Part shown: positions 32,412 through 44,150 of the stretch, piece by piece
Layout of the letters: each line of letters starts with the position of its first letter
Position numbering within the stretch: position 1 is the stretch's first letter
Assembly: GCA_029891385.1 (NCBI GenBank)
Contig: CM057226.1
Span: 91,768,977-91,832,976 of the forward strand
Direction of reading: 5' to 3'
Origin: Erythroxylum novogranatense
Taxonomy: Eukaryota > Streptophyta > Magnoliopsida > Malpighiales > Erythroxylaceae
Length of the DNA: 64,000 nucleotides
Notes under the pieces: model-generated
What the model was told of the DNA's origin: nothing
Database searches by the model: none
What the model saw: only the letters and a program-made list of their open reading frames with translations
Made by a program: the position numbers and the translations under genes

Positions 32412-33060
32412 TCAATGACATACAAACTCGAAGTAGTCGAGGCATCCGATGCCTTCTTCGCTTCGGCGACTCAGATAGACTTTGCAATTGCGCCTCCAAT
32501 GGCCATCTTTACCGAATGGAAGCAAGTTCCTTTTGGGGCGCTTCTTTGGTCTTCTTCTTGATGGCGCTTCCCTTTGGTTTCTTAGCCTTCTTCTTCTTTG
32601 GGTTCTTTTCTTCTTTGAACTCAAGAAGAAGAAGCTACTACCAAAGACTTGCTTACTATCATTCTTGATAGTCTGTCATTGTCGAAAGCAGATTGATCAG
32701 CTCAGGTATTGTAGTGGATATTTGGTTCATCCGATAGTTTAGCACGAACTGTGCATAACTGTCGGACAATCCAACGAGAATTAAGTCTATACTTAATTCA
32801 TGATCCATTGCAAAACCTAAGACGGCCAATCTCTCAATATAGCCATTCATCTTCAGGGCGTACTGCACAGCAGATGTCCCTGGAGCCATCTTGGTGGTGA
32901 AGAGAAGCCTTGAGGTCTCGAACCTTTCGGACCGGGCTTGCTCGTCAAACAGTTCCCTAAGATGAAAAACTATTGTGTGAGCATCCATGGACTCGTGCTG
33001 CTTCTGCAGCTCAGGTGACATCGACGCAAGCATAATGTAAGTCGCCATGTCACTGTCCTT
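32412..33060 (-). pseudogene. inner copia gag with zinc knuckle
   Basis: 33048-32659 is open: MATYIMLASMSPELQKQHES, HLRELFDEQARSERFETSRL, KMNGYIERLAVLGFAMDHEL (UBN2 gag domain). A frameshift follows, then a basic stretch and FGKDGHWRRNCKVYL (32624-32412), the CCHC knuckle with one Cys lost or out of frame. Gag would form the particle and bind RNA. Confidence 0.85.
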
Positions 33061-35350
33061 AAGATGCTTACTATATGCTTTCCGATCATCATCGAAGCAT
33101 CGACAAAGAGTGCATCCTGAAGCGGAAAATCTAGGATATATCCTGCACCTTCAGATCCGAGAACGATTCTCGGGTTCCTTAACCAATCAAGAAAATTCGG
33201 TCCATTAGCTTGTTTGACTCCATTAGCGGCGAAGGTTCACACTTGACGACATTTTCAAACAACCTACGAATAGAGAGGAAGAATGTTAGAATAGGAATAG
33301 TGCATAATCATAAGGACTTGAATGATATGCAAAAGCGCCCCACTAGTTTCATAGAATCCATAACCCTCATTACTGAATCCAAAGAAACAAAATGACATTA
33401 TGTCCTAGTGGGTTGATATCCGATATTACTAAGAATGACCTTGGATTTGTCCAACAAGCCACAAGTTAGGTCAATCGGTAGGTATCGGTCATACCAATTG
33501 CATCATCGATAACCGACATTGAAAATGACCTTGGATTTGTCCAACAAGTCACCTTATGTCTCGGAGGTATCGGATATACCAATTACATCTTAGACACAAC
33601 TATCAATCGCTTTATCAACTTGTTGATGTATGCACTTACATTGGGTATCAACTCTTTGATGCGCATACATCCGATGTATGCTACCAATTTAGCCTCTGTC
33701 CACGTTGACCTTGAGTTTGCTCAACAAACCAACGCTTCTAGTGAAAACCAACCCATTAATCCAAAATCATATTTTCATGGTTCGAACATATCCAGTATAG
33801 AGTGAGCTTGAGTTTGCTCAACAACCCAACCCTATAAGAACCTGGTTCTTACCATATTAATGGAAGGCGTTAGTTTTCATATACCGAGGAGGATTTGGAA
33901 ACTATATACTCAAGTGAAGGATCATAGTCACGAAACTATATGGAATGATTTAGGTTATTTCATCAATCACATTGAATCAATCCTTATAATCATCCATCAT
34001 CCATCCTAAGATGCCACAAGTGGACTTTCATCAAATGCAAGTCGACTTATTGCATCTGCCCACACAAGTCGACTTGTTTGACACAAGTCGACTTATTTCA
34101 CTGCCCATGTATAAGTGGACTTACAAGAAGCTACAAGTCGACTTATACTGAAATCTTGAACAAATCGACTTATTCTATACACAAGTCGACTTATCCAAAA
34201 ACCTTGAACAAGTCGACTTATTCCATATACAAGTCGACTTATTCAGGAATTTTGCTAAAATCTCTAATCGCTAATTCCTCAATCAATGCAATTCCAATTC
34301 ACAATACCAACATACCTAAGGTAATATTCATTAGTTGATGTATCAATGAACACTTCATTGATCCATGAATGCCTTAAATAGTCAAACTATATGAAAAGCT
34401 TGAAATGAGTCAAAACTCATAAATATCCAAATAATTTAGGAACACCCAAATTCTCACCCTAAGCATCTCAAGCTAGTGCATACACTCTCAAAACTACTCC
34501 GGCACTTGTCACAAAAATTGTGACGGCCAAAACAAGCAAGAAAATGAAATGTACTAACGAGACACTAATGTGACCAATTCGGCATTCAAAAATTCTTGGA
34601 AAAGCAAATGCAAGCAATTCACTTTGGAAATCATACCACATCAAGATAACACATTTTTAATCACATTAAAAATGTTGTAAGGCATTGGAACTGAAAAAGC
34701 AACCTCAATCAAGCCAAGCAAAACAGTCCCAACAATTTTCACCAAAATTGTCCAGTTCTGTACATTGCGTGAAATGATCAATGAAACAATTTCAATAAAT
34801 TCTGAGAAAATTATATAGGTTACTAAATGTTTAGAAAATGCTACCTGAATTTTTTCAGGATTTTAATCCATCAAAAACTCAGTCAACCAAAATAACAAAA
34901 CCGATTAAAATTCTGTGTTCATCAAAACAGCACTTCCCAACAGCATAGAATAAAATCGAAAATAAATATCCAATCACCTTGAAATCCAATTTCCATGCTC
35001 ACAGACATTCACCAACATCTTAGAGACATGTAGGTGAAGGAAAATCCAGAAAAAGATTTTTCTAGAATTTAAGCTTGATTTTATACTACTGCCTGTTCAC
35101 AGAATCGTTTCAAAAACAGCATCTGTAAGCTTAGGAAAATAATTAGCAAAACTATATCAAATCAAATCGATAAATTCTGAAAATTCATAGAAATATTCTC
35201 TAACATGTTATGAACATTCCTGGGCAGAAAAATTTTGAAAACCCTATCTCTATAGAAATTCGAAAATTGAACAGAAAACATGCTACAGCATCACAAGCAA
35301 TTAGGGTTTATGATCTAGCTTCAGTGAAAGCTTCATACACGACACCAGAC
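33061..35350 (-). other. long leader of the inner copia
   Basis: About 2.3 kb of non-coding leader between PBS and gag. It contains TTGTTGAGCAAACTCAAG-type blocks (minus strand, about 33400-33830) and the palindrome array 34039-34240, in the same order as in the outer element's leader. No ORF of note. Confidence 0.6.
34039..34240 (-). repeat. array of AAGTCGACTT palindromes, inner copia leader
   Basis: Seven exact AAGTCGACTT copies (34039, 34066, 34085, 34135, 34183, 34210, 34231) plus one-base variants (AAGTGGACTT at 34113, AAATCGACTT near 34162). It is the counterpart of the array in the outer leader; here the LTRs lack it. Confidence 0.9.
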
Positions 35351-35362
35351 GCTCTGATACCA
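35351..35362 (-). other. primer binding site of inner copia
   Basis: GCTCTGATACCA on the plus strand, that is TGGTATCAGAGC on the minus strand, one base after the LTR end. Initiator tRNA-Met type. Confidence 0.9.
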
Positions 35363-35363
35363 C

Positions 35364-37173
35364 TGTAGGAAAATCCCAGGAGGAACATCACATGTTCCAG
35401 CAGCGGAAACAAAAATTTTTGGTCCCGGGACCTTCCCGAAAACCCAGGATCCCGGTGTCGATATGAAAACTCAAACCTGAATAGCCAATAGAGACTATCT
35501 CTAAAGGTATCCACGCAGAGATCAGAAAACCTAACCGAGTCAAACCCCTTTGACCCGGGAATAGTTAGAACAGAATAAGAGCTGCTAGACCCTACCTCTG
35601 TCCTGGAGAGCTTGAGATCAGACGTTGGAACCACTTGCTTGGAGAAGAAGAGAATAGATGATGGCTTGATGAAGAAGAAGAAATCACCTTTTCAAGCAAA
35701 CTTAACCATTAAGCTTTCATCTTCTATTTTCTCTAGCCATAACCGTCGACCATCACCCACTTCTTGGCCTCTTTATGTTGTTCTTTAACCATTAAAGATC
35801 ATTCCATAAGAAGTTGCCAAGTGGAAGCTTAAAAGCCATTCATTCTTTAATGAATAAACTAATACACTTTGAAAAGTCAAAACTTCTTATCTCTTCTCCC
35901 ATTCCAACGTGCACTAATATATAAATATATATATATAATTAATTAATTACTTAATTAATTAACATATATATATAATTACTAAGAGGTCGATCAAGCGGGA
36001 ATTGGTCCTCTACGGCCTCTCAAGACCCGATCTTTGAAAGCAGCTCAGGAAACCTTTCTTAGCAATATTGATGTCGCGATCTCATCGGGACATATCCCAA
36101 TCCATTGGGATCCATTTAATCTAATGCTCTCCATAATTGAAACTCGTCCAATTACTATTTCTGATTCTACGAAACACTCTTAGCGTGTGACCCTTTAGGT
36201 TTAGGTTATGTTGGCCACTTAAATTAACAATTAATCTGAGCAAGTCATGGCGGTATCTAGCAACACATCATGACCCCAATTGACGGAAAGTAATTGGTTT
36301 GATGAATTCATCACGAACGGATCACGAACCCTTCCATGAGCAATTCTTATGCAGTTAGTCCTTTCATCATCCTATACCCACTTGGTTATGAGTATGGCTA
36401 ATATGTCGACTCTTCTAGACTAAGTCTAGCCAGTGAAATTAGTTCTGTCTGAGGACTCATTACTTTATATGTCCATGAAGATACTCTTCATGACATAGTC
36501 ATCTCTGCCGAGACTTAAAGTAATGATCTGACGAGAGGCAAGTATCTCTTACATTTTCCGCAGTGATGAATCCTTTATTAGCTACTCAATTACCTTGAAT
36601 ACCTCAGCTGTATCCAAGCACCACCCTATGAGTAACCTACGGAAGGCCACGAGGAATGGAGTCAAAATGCGGGATCGTTATCAAGATATCCTTGAGTACC
36701 TCAAGTCTAAGGATACTTGCACCATTGCTATGATGAGATTATCACGACATAAATCCATGTGATGATCTCATGGCAGTCATCAATGAACTTACTACCACTA
36801 GTAAGCATCCATATGTCAACTCTAAATATCTCATATTTACAGTTTACGAGATCCTTTGCTTGATCCAATCAAGGGTATGACATATGCTAATCGTGGGATT
36901 AATGATGTCGGTATCATTAATCCTATGATTAGGAAAATTTGAATCTTGACATAATTGCACATGATAGGAATCTTAGGAGTATGATCACATCATAATTTCC
37001 TTCATGCTATGTCATATATCATGGACTTCATTAATTTGATTAAAGATCACTATCAATTCATAAAGAACATCAAATAAATGAAACATGCCTTTCTTTATTT
37101 ATTCATAAAGTCTGTACATGACTATGAACAAAAATGCGCTAAAGGGGATTGCCTTTAGGGCACTACTCTAACA
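35364..37173 (-). repeat. inner copia 5' LTR
   Basis: About 1810 bp, minus strand TGTTAGAGT...TTTTCCTACA. It carries the same A/T tract (ATATATATATAATTAATTAA) and U5 blocks as the other three LTR copies. It is followed by CATGA of the outer LTR. Confidence 0.92.
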
Positions 37174-38841
37174 CATGATATATGACATAGCATGAAGGAA
37201 ATTATGATGTAATCATACTCCTGAGATTCCTATCATGTGCAATTATGTCAGTATCTAAATTCTCCCTAGTCATAGGATTAATGAGACTGGACATCATTAA
37301 TCCGGATAGACTAGCATATGTCATACTCCTTGATTGGATCAAGCAGTGGATCTCAGAAACTGTAAATATGAGATATTTAGAATTGACATGTGGATGCTTA
37401 CTAGTGGTAGTAGGTTCATTGGATGACCTGCCATGAGATCATCACATGGATATCTTATCTAGTGTCAGTGATAATCTCATCATAGCAATTGTGCAAGTAT
37501 CCTTAGACTTGAGGTACTCAAGGATATCTTGATATCGATCCTCGCATTTTGACTCCATTCCTTGTTGCCTTCCGAGGTAACTCATGGGTGGTGCTTGGGT
37601 ACAGCTTGAGGTATTCAAGATAATTGAGTAGTCAATAAAGGATTCACCACGGATTAGCGTAAGAGATACCCACGGCCTCTCGTCAGATCATTACTCAAAA
37701 TCTCGGCAGAGTGAATATGTCATGAAGAGTGTCTTCATGGACATATAGAGTAATGAGTCCTAGGACTAGATCTGTTATCACTGGGCTAGACTCGGTCTAG
37801 TGAGAGTTGACACTTTAACCATACTCATAACCAAGTGGGGTATAGGATGGTGAAAGGACTAATTGCACAGAATTGCTCATGGAAGGGTTCGTGATCTGTT
37901 CTTGATGAATACATCAAACCGATTACTTTGGTCAATGGGGTCATGATGTGTTGCTAGATACCGCCATGACTTGCTCAGATTAATTGTTAATCTAAGGCCA
38001 ACATAGCCTAAGCCTAAAGGGTCACACGCTTAAGAGTGTTTCAGAGAATCAGAAATAGTAATTGGACAGAGTTCCAATTATGGAGAGCATTAGATTAAAT
38101 GGATCCCGATGGATTGGGATATGTCCCGATGAGATCGCGACATCAATATTGCTAAGAAAGGTTTTCGGTCGTTTCAAAGATCGGGTCCGATAGGCTGCAG
38201 AGACCGAATTCGCTTGATCGACCTCTTAGTAATTATATATATGTGTTAATTAATTAAATAATTAATTAATATATAAAACATATGCCATGTACGTTGGATG
38301 TGGGAGAAGAGGATAAAGTCATTTGACTTTTCAAAGTTATTACTTTAATCATTTATGAAATGAATGGCCATTAGCTCCACACATGTCATCATCTCATGGT
38401 TGGCTTTTTAATTGTTAAAAAGACATAAAAGATGGCTTGGAGAAGGAGGTGGCCGTATGGTTTGCGTGAAGGAGGATAAGAAATTGAAAGCTTAAAGGTT
38501 AAGCTTTGATTTGGAAAAGTTTCATGTTTCTTCTTCTTCCATCAAGCATCATGTTTCTTCTCTTCTCCAATTCAAGGATTCCAACGTCTCCTCAAGCTCT
38601 TCAGGACAGAGGTAGGGTCTAGCAGCTCTTAATCTGTTCTAGCTATTCCCGGGTCAAAGGGTTTGACTCGGTTAGGTTTTTCGATCTCTGCGTGGATCAC
38701 CTTTTGAGATAGTCTCTTTGGCTATTTAGGTTTATGTCTTCATACGGATACCTGGATCCGGGATTCGGGAAAGTCCTGGAAACAAAAATTTTTGTTTTCC
38801 GCTGCCGGTACATGTGATGTACCTCCCGGGATTTTCCTACA
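37174..38841 (+). repeat. outer copia 3' LTR, part 2
   Basis: Resumes with CATGATATATGACATAGC exactly where the part ending at 27569 was interrupted and runs to TTTTCCTACA at 38841, followed by TCTCA. Parts 1 and 2 together make a 1934-bp LTR, counting CATGA twice, close to the 1929-bp 5' LTR. Confidence 0.92.
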
Positions 38842-39763
38842 TCTCACCTATGAATTAAAACGTTAATCTACATTACGGTGTTTACTTACATGTCGCTATT
38901 GCAAGTGTTTGACATTTACCTATTAATTGAACGTCAATCCACGATGGAAGAAATGCATGCGTTAAAAGGAGGAGATTGTTACGTCAAAACGACTTAACAT
39001 AAATGATTTTGACGAAGTACAAATAATGATGAAAAAGGAGAGGATGAAAACAAGACGGAAGTTGAAAAGCAAACGCAAGTTGAAAAGCAGATGGAAGCAA
39101 AACCAGACGGAAGCAAAAGGAGACGAAAGCAAAAGGAGACGAAAGTTGTGCAAAAGTAGACGGGAGTAAAAGTAAAAGATGGAAAGCAGAGGAAAGCAAA
39201 CCACGTGTGAATTAAGAATCAGTTTGAGTTAGTTACAAAACTCAATTGAATAACCGGTTCTTTCAAGATTCAAGTAATCTCTGTTCTAGTCGTCTTCTTC
39301 TTGCGAAAAACAGAAAATAATTGTAGAAGGTCAACCTGTCAGGAGTAACACGTGAGAAATCTATCACTTATGAATTGAAACGTCAATCTCTGTTCTGATC
39401 CTCTTCTTCTCTTTGCAGTCCTCATGTTTGCTTACTTCTGGAATACGTTATTGGCATTTGGCAGGAATCGACATTATCATAGCAGTTAGAAGATTATTGG
39501 ATACAAGAAAAACAGATGTGAAAGTGATTCATACATTTTGGGGGTTAGCGTGTATTTCCTTGCCACAAATAAATAATTATGACGGTGTCCAGAAGTCTAT
39601 CACGTATGAATTGAAACGTCAATCTCTATTCTGGTCTACTTCCGTAACACGCTATTGACAGTGTTTGACATTATTATAGCGGCTAGAAGATTGAACCTAT
39701 TAATTGAAAACTCAATCTACGTGACAGAAAAAATCTATGCAGACGGAACCTATTGAAAAGCAT
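38842..39763 (+). repeat. dispersed repeat copies 3-5 and an LTR start
   Basis: CCTATGAATTAAAACGTTAA (38846) is the continuation of the repeat split by the outer copia. AAAAGGAGGAGAT then TGTTACGTCAAAACGACTTA (about 38978) is a purine tract plus gag-only-family LTR start, followed by AAAAGCAGACGGAAG-type repeats and AACTCAATTGAATAACCGGT. From 39355 two further copies of the dispersed repeat follow head to tail (39355-39590, 39590-39700). Confidence 0.6.
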
Positions 39764-40260
39764 GTTAAGTCAAAATGACTTGACATATATGATTTTAATG
39801 AATAACAGACGAACAAAAACAGACGAAGTACAAAAACAGACGAAGTAGAAAAACAGACGGAGAATGCGAAAGCATAAATAATATGTTGACTTCGACTCTT
39901 ATTTATAACCTTGGTGTTCAACTGCTTCTTCAATCTTGCTTCTTGAACCTTGAAAGAAGCAGTTATTTAGTTAAGTTCTGTTTTTTGCTTTTGCTTCCGT
40001 CTACTTTTGCTATCGTCTGTTTTTCAACTTCCGTCTACTTTTGCTATCGTCTTCTTTTCAACTTCCGTCTGTTTTTCTTCTTTCGTCTACTTGTCACATT
40101 TCATCTGCTTTTGAAGTTAACGTAAATATGAATTTATTGTCCTAAAAATATTGGCCTTTGGTTTTGATTTTATGATATATTTAACCATGTTGAGATTTAA
40201 ATCGATTTCCGAACCGTTCTTCACTTAATGGTTTAGCCAAGACACAATCAGGTTAAAAGG
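39764..40260 (+). repeat. gag-only-family LTR start, with inverted copia tail
   Basis: TGTTAAGTCAAAATGACTTG begins a family LTR with AACAGACGAAGTA repeats. From about 39985 the minisatellite runs in the opposite orientation (CCGTCTACTTTTGC). At 40075-40245 lies an inverted copy of 8765-8935, including on the minus strand a copia RNase H tail (KPLSEER). The upstream side of gag body C is therefore a composite. Confidence 0.5.
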
Positions 40261-40519
40261 GCGTCAAGAGTAAGGGTGTTAAGAACAGTGAGTTACTTTG
40301 GTAACTTCGCACAAGGAAAGTTCTCGTGGGAAAATTAAAGTCTTCAGAATCCCAAGGAGTCTAGAGCACGCCTGACAAGACCCTTTGTATAACCTCAAAT
40401 CAGAAGCCGTTCCAGTAGCATCAACCTTCAGACGTTTTATCTCTCTCTCTTTCAAAATCCTTTCAAACGACATTACCATTGAAGAACAGAGTATCTGAAT
40501 CAGATTCAAATCAGAAGCA

Positions 40520-41680
40520 ATGGAGGGAGCTATGATGTATGGAAGGCATGTGGACTTCGAATCTCTGCGAAGAGATGCAATGGATATCGAACCGGAGATT
40601 ATTGGAGCCGGTTGGAGAAATTTCTTCGAAGTCCGAGAGGATGTGTATCCAAATCATGTATTTGATTTTTGGAAGTATGCACAGATGGTGGAAAAGACTA
40701 TTGTCTCTACGGTAGACGGACTTACCATTATTGTGACAATGGACTTGATTGAGAAGCTTACTGGATGTTCATCCGTTGGAGAGAAGATTTCTACCAAGGC
40801 GAAATGGATGACAACGGTCGGTTTAAAGGAAGAAGATGTTAGTAAACACTTTTATGGAGTGAATGACCCATCGGAAAGGAAGACTTCAAGTCTGGTCTCG
40901 AAAGCCAGGGTTCTTCATGCGATTCTGTTCAACTGCATCGTACCAAGAGCGGGTTCAAGACACTTGGTAACTACCTTGGATGAGCAGTGCCTATTCTACC
41001 TGTTGAACCACAAACCAGTAAATTTACCATTTTTGATCTTTCATTATATGGTGAAAGGAATGAAAGATACAACTAGTTATCCGTACGACATTCTCTTGAC
41101 AAGAATTTTAAGAGAATCGGGAATTCGTCTTGGAAGTGGAAAAAACCTAAGAGTGCCTGCAAAAAGTACTATCAATTTAGGTACTATAAACAGAATGGGC
41201 TTGAAGAATCTCAACAGTACAAATGGAGATTCTGAGAACAAAGCTAGGACTGAGGGGGAGGGGTTACAGAAGATGTCTCCTGCAAGAAGTTGTAGATCTC
41301 AAGTAAGCTCAAATATGCCCATTCTTGAAAGGAGAAAATCATCCGAGGACCTTTGTTGAAAGAGGTGATGCCTCAAGAAGAGGTTAGCCTTGTTAGGAAG
41401 ATAATGAAGGTGGGTCAAAAGGAAAGCAGAGGACTACATCCCATCTGCAGGCGATATGATACTACACTTGCATTTCTAGAACTCCCAAATAGATGATGAT
41501 CAACCTTCTTTGCCTTCTGACTTGCATAATGAAGTACAAAGTTTACATCAAGAAGTCAAAAAACAGAAGGAAATAATGAATCGAATGGAGAAGATGATGA
41601 TAGACATGCAGACGAGGATGATAGATATGCAGAAGATGCTGACAGAATTTATGCAGAGTCATCACCATTAATCATTTTTT
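40520..41680 (+). pseudogene. gag-like ORF of gag-only LTR element, body C
   Basis: 279 open codons from MEGAMMYGRHVDFESLRRDA through AGWRNFFEVREDVYPNHVFD, SSVGEKISTKAKWM and VPRAGSRHLVTTLDEQCLFY to NKARTEGEGLQK. The site that is a stop in A and B is CAG (Gln) here. After the stop at 41357 a shortened tail follows in other frames, ending near 41500-41670 in a coiled coil (NRMEKMMIDMQ). The charged middle found in A and B is largely deleted. It is the most intact N-terminal domain of the family here. Confidence 0.72.
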
Positions 41681-41894
41681 ATTATAACAAATAGGGGGAG
41701 AAGAAGAAAATGGAGAAGAATATGGGAGAAGTAGATGAAACCATTATGTCAAAGGGGGAGCACAAAGGATGATTAATGACGATAAGAAGAGGAAGATCAA
41801 ACTGAGACACAGACGGAGATGAAGACGAAGAAAATATGAAGTTCACGTTTTCTTATTGTATTTTCTTTTTTTTGTTTTTCTTGTGTAATTTGTT

Positions 41895-42067
<173 letters not shown>

Positions 42068-42566
42068 TTTGTCAAAAAGTTGCATTTTAAATCATTAAAT
42101 GACTAAAAGACAAAAATGAAGATGGTCTTCGTGTGTGACATATGGCCATATGGAGAAGGAAAAAACCTATTTGTAGACTAAAAGAGGTGGATGATCGTGG
42201 GTTTTGAAATAAAATGAAGAAGGGTTTTGAGAAAATCCTAAGCTTTCATCTCTTCTCCATCGATCATCTTCAAGCTTCTTCTTCTCCAAGCTTCCTCCAT
42301 CATCTTCTCCAAGCTCTCCAAGAACAAGGTAAGAGCTAGCACTCTTTCCCTTGTTCTAGCTATTCCCGGGTCAAAGGGTTTGCCCCGGTTAGTTTCTCCG
42401 ATCTCTGCGTGGATACCGTTAGAGACCGTCTCCTTTGGCCGTTATGGTTTGATTTTGATATATAGACACATGGATCCTGGCTTTCGGGAAGGTCCCGTAA
42501 CAAAAAATTTGTTGTTTTCCGCACCGTGTGCATGTGATGCACACAGCGGGATTTTCCTTTCAGAAT
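42068..42566 (+). repeat. LTR remnant related to the copia LTRs
   Basis: From about 42328 it parallels the U5 half of the outer and inner copia LTRs (AGCTATTCCCGGGTCAAAGG, GATCTCTGCGTGGAT, GGATCCTGG, GGGATTTTCC) at clearly lower similarity. No PBS or pol follows, so it is a solo or truncated LTR of a sister family. It replaces the 3' LTR expected for body C. Confidence 0.7.
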
Positions 42567-42589
42567 GGTAAAACAGCTGAATAAGCCTT

Positions 42590-43195
42590 TGGTGCTGCAA
42601 TTAAGGTATATGCGAAGTTGACAACACAGACGAAGTTAACAACACAGACGAAGTTAACAACAGAGATGAAGTTGACAAAGCAGACGGAAGCACATTCAAG
42701 AATCAGTTTGAGTTAGTTACAGAACTCAACTGAATAACTGTTTCTTTCAAGATTCAAGAAGAAAGAATGAAGAAGGAGTTAGAGACGAAAGTTATAAATA
42801 CAAGTCGAAGCTGAAGATTAATTTTTTAGTGAGTTACACACAATAAGCTGATTTACAATTATGCGAACAAAAAGTTTGTCTGAAAGACTATTGTACGAAT
42901 TAGCTGAGAGCTGTAGCTATTTTTAGAATACTTGTATACTTTGAAGAGATTGTGAAATCTCAGAAAGACTTCTGAGGAATGGACGTAGCCGACGGTTTGG
43001 GGTGAACCAGGATAAAATCTCTGTATGCAACTTTTTTTACTCTCATCTCTTTCCAAGTTCAAAGTTCTTATTTTAACTCAGTTTTTAAACAAGTTTTTCA
43101 AAGATTTGATTAACTTTGATTTACCAGAGCCTTTGTTAAAAGAACTTAGTATTTACCAAAACATTTTTAAAAGAAGAATAGTTGACCGAAGTGAA
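42590..43195 (+). repeat. gag-only-family LTR, fairly complete U3-R-U5
   Basis: AACACAGACGAAGTT repeats (about 42617-42690), then AACTCAACTGAATAACTGTT, TATA box TATAAATA (near 42795), GGACGTAGCCGACGGTTTGG (about 42981-43000) and a T-rich U5. The start TGTTAAGT is missing, and its right border is uncertain. Useful as reference for what is lost in the LTRs at 14525 and 18493. Confidence 0.6.
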
Positions 43196-43399
43196 AGGTT
43201 GTTCTTTGCTGGTTGAAATAGAAGACGTAAGTTTGATTGTTGTTATGTTCTTGCAATGAAGGATGTGATGTATTTAGGTTAAAGAAGAAGAAGACAAAAG
43301 AAGACGGTAGGAATTGTTTGATCGAAGTTAAGAGGAAAAAGGTTTCAAAGTTTAAATATAGAGGTATCAGCAGGGCGTCTGGCAGGGAAGATATATAGT

Positions 43400-43690
43400 C
43401 GCGTAATAAAAAATTAAAGTTGAAGAGTTCGACTGTATTAAATGAGGGGCAGTACTGCAAGATGATAAAGTGAAACAGAAACGATTTGCCTTGAGATAGG
43501 TTAAAAATAGTTTACATGTGTAGAGAATAGTTTCCAAGAAGGATTAGTCAATTCGTATACTCGAAGAAGGAATATTGAATTGGTAACTGAAATTTAATGC
43601 GAGTTGGAAATGACATCAAGTGAACTGCTTTAAATAAAGAAGAACAAGAGGAAGTTAAAAGAAGCAAAAATAAGTTGAAGTGGATAAATA
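43400..43690 (+). repeat. segments shared with 10.8 kb and 7.2 kb
   Basis: 43403-43512 matches 10776-10905 and 43527-43682 matches 7177-7330, here adjacent, while at the left they are 3.5 kb apart in reverse order. No coding signal. Confidence 0.75.
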
Positions 43691-43791
43691 TAAGAGGAAG
43701 TGCGAAGAGAAAACTGAGAAGAAAATGAAAGCAAAAGAAGACGGTCGCTGAATCGTTAGTCCATATTACGATGAAGAATGCTGTTATACTG

Positions 43792-43881
43792 GACAGATAA
43801 TTTAGTGGAAAATCTTCAACACCTTGGTTGTTTGTCATTTTTTCGCCAAGGTGTTGAAGACTTTTCACTAGATTATCTGTC
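43792..43881 (+). repeat. near-perfect inverted repeat, 36-bp arms
   Basis: Arms 43792-43827 and 43846-43881 (GACAGATAATTTAGTGG.. and its complement, with AAGGTGTTGAAGA in the right arm) match at 33 of 36 positions, with an 18-nt spacer. As plus-strand RNA two of the three differences are G-U pairs. Single arms recur near 7410-7435 and 10990-11031. Confidence 0.88.
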
Positions 43882-43943
43882 AGGAATGTTTGTAGGCTAC
43901 TCATCTTCATGATGATAGTTGCCAACCCCATAAGGAAGATGAC

Positions 43944-44150
43944 ATGGGGAGTGGAAGCGCTTCAAAGAAATTAGATGATATAATACAAACTCCATCATCA
44001 GGAACTCAGATAGAAAACGTTGAGGATTTTCCAGAAACTAGTGGATTGAAAAAAGATTGGAAGTATAGGAGTTCTGATCCAGAAGATCTAATTATTGGAG
44101 AGACCTCTAAAGGAGGACGAAGCTTGGATTTTAGCCATGCAAGAGAAAAA
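43944..44150 (+). pseudogene. copia pol linker fragment fused to minisatellite
   Basis: A 78-codon ORF includes FPETSGLKKDWKYRSSDPED and LIIGETSKGG, like the copia segment just before the RT (W-x-x-x-x-x-HP-x-x-x-IIG-D/E-x-x-KG). It then runs into the GACGAAGT minisatellite (EKQTELKNT). No integrase or RT is attached. It is a captured pol scrap. Confidence 0.6.

Larger units (their letters stand above)
27570..37173 (-). mobile_element. inner Ty1/copia retrotransposon, minus strand, TSD CATGA
   Basis: A related copia inserted in opposite orientation into the 3' LTR of the outer one. Minus-strand order: 5' LTR 37173-35364, PBS 35362-35351, leader, gag-pol 33.05-29.5 kb, purine tract, 3' LTR 29370-27570. 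CATGA occurs on both sides (27565-27569, 37174-37178). Total 9604 bp. Coding is damaged but better than in the outer copy, consistent with a younger insertion. Confidence 0.92.
19680..38841 (+). mobile_element. outer Ty1/copia retrotransposon, TSD TCTCA
   Basis: Plus-strand element with 5' LTR 19680-21608, PBS 21610-21621, degenerate gag-pol 23.9-27.25 kb, a purine tract (AAGTGGGAGATT) and a 3' LTR starting 27304. The 3' LTR is interrupted by another copia (27570-37173) and resumes 37174-38841. LTR ends are TGTA/TACA. TCTCA lies immediately left (19675-19679) and right (38842-38846), confirming both borders. Without the nested insertion it is about 9.6 kb. Confidence 0.92.
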
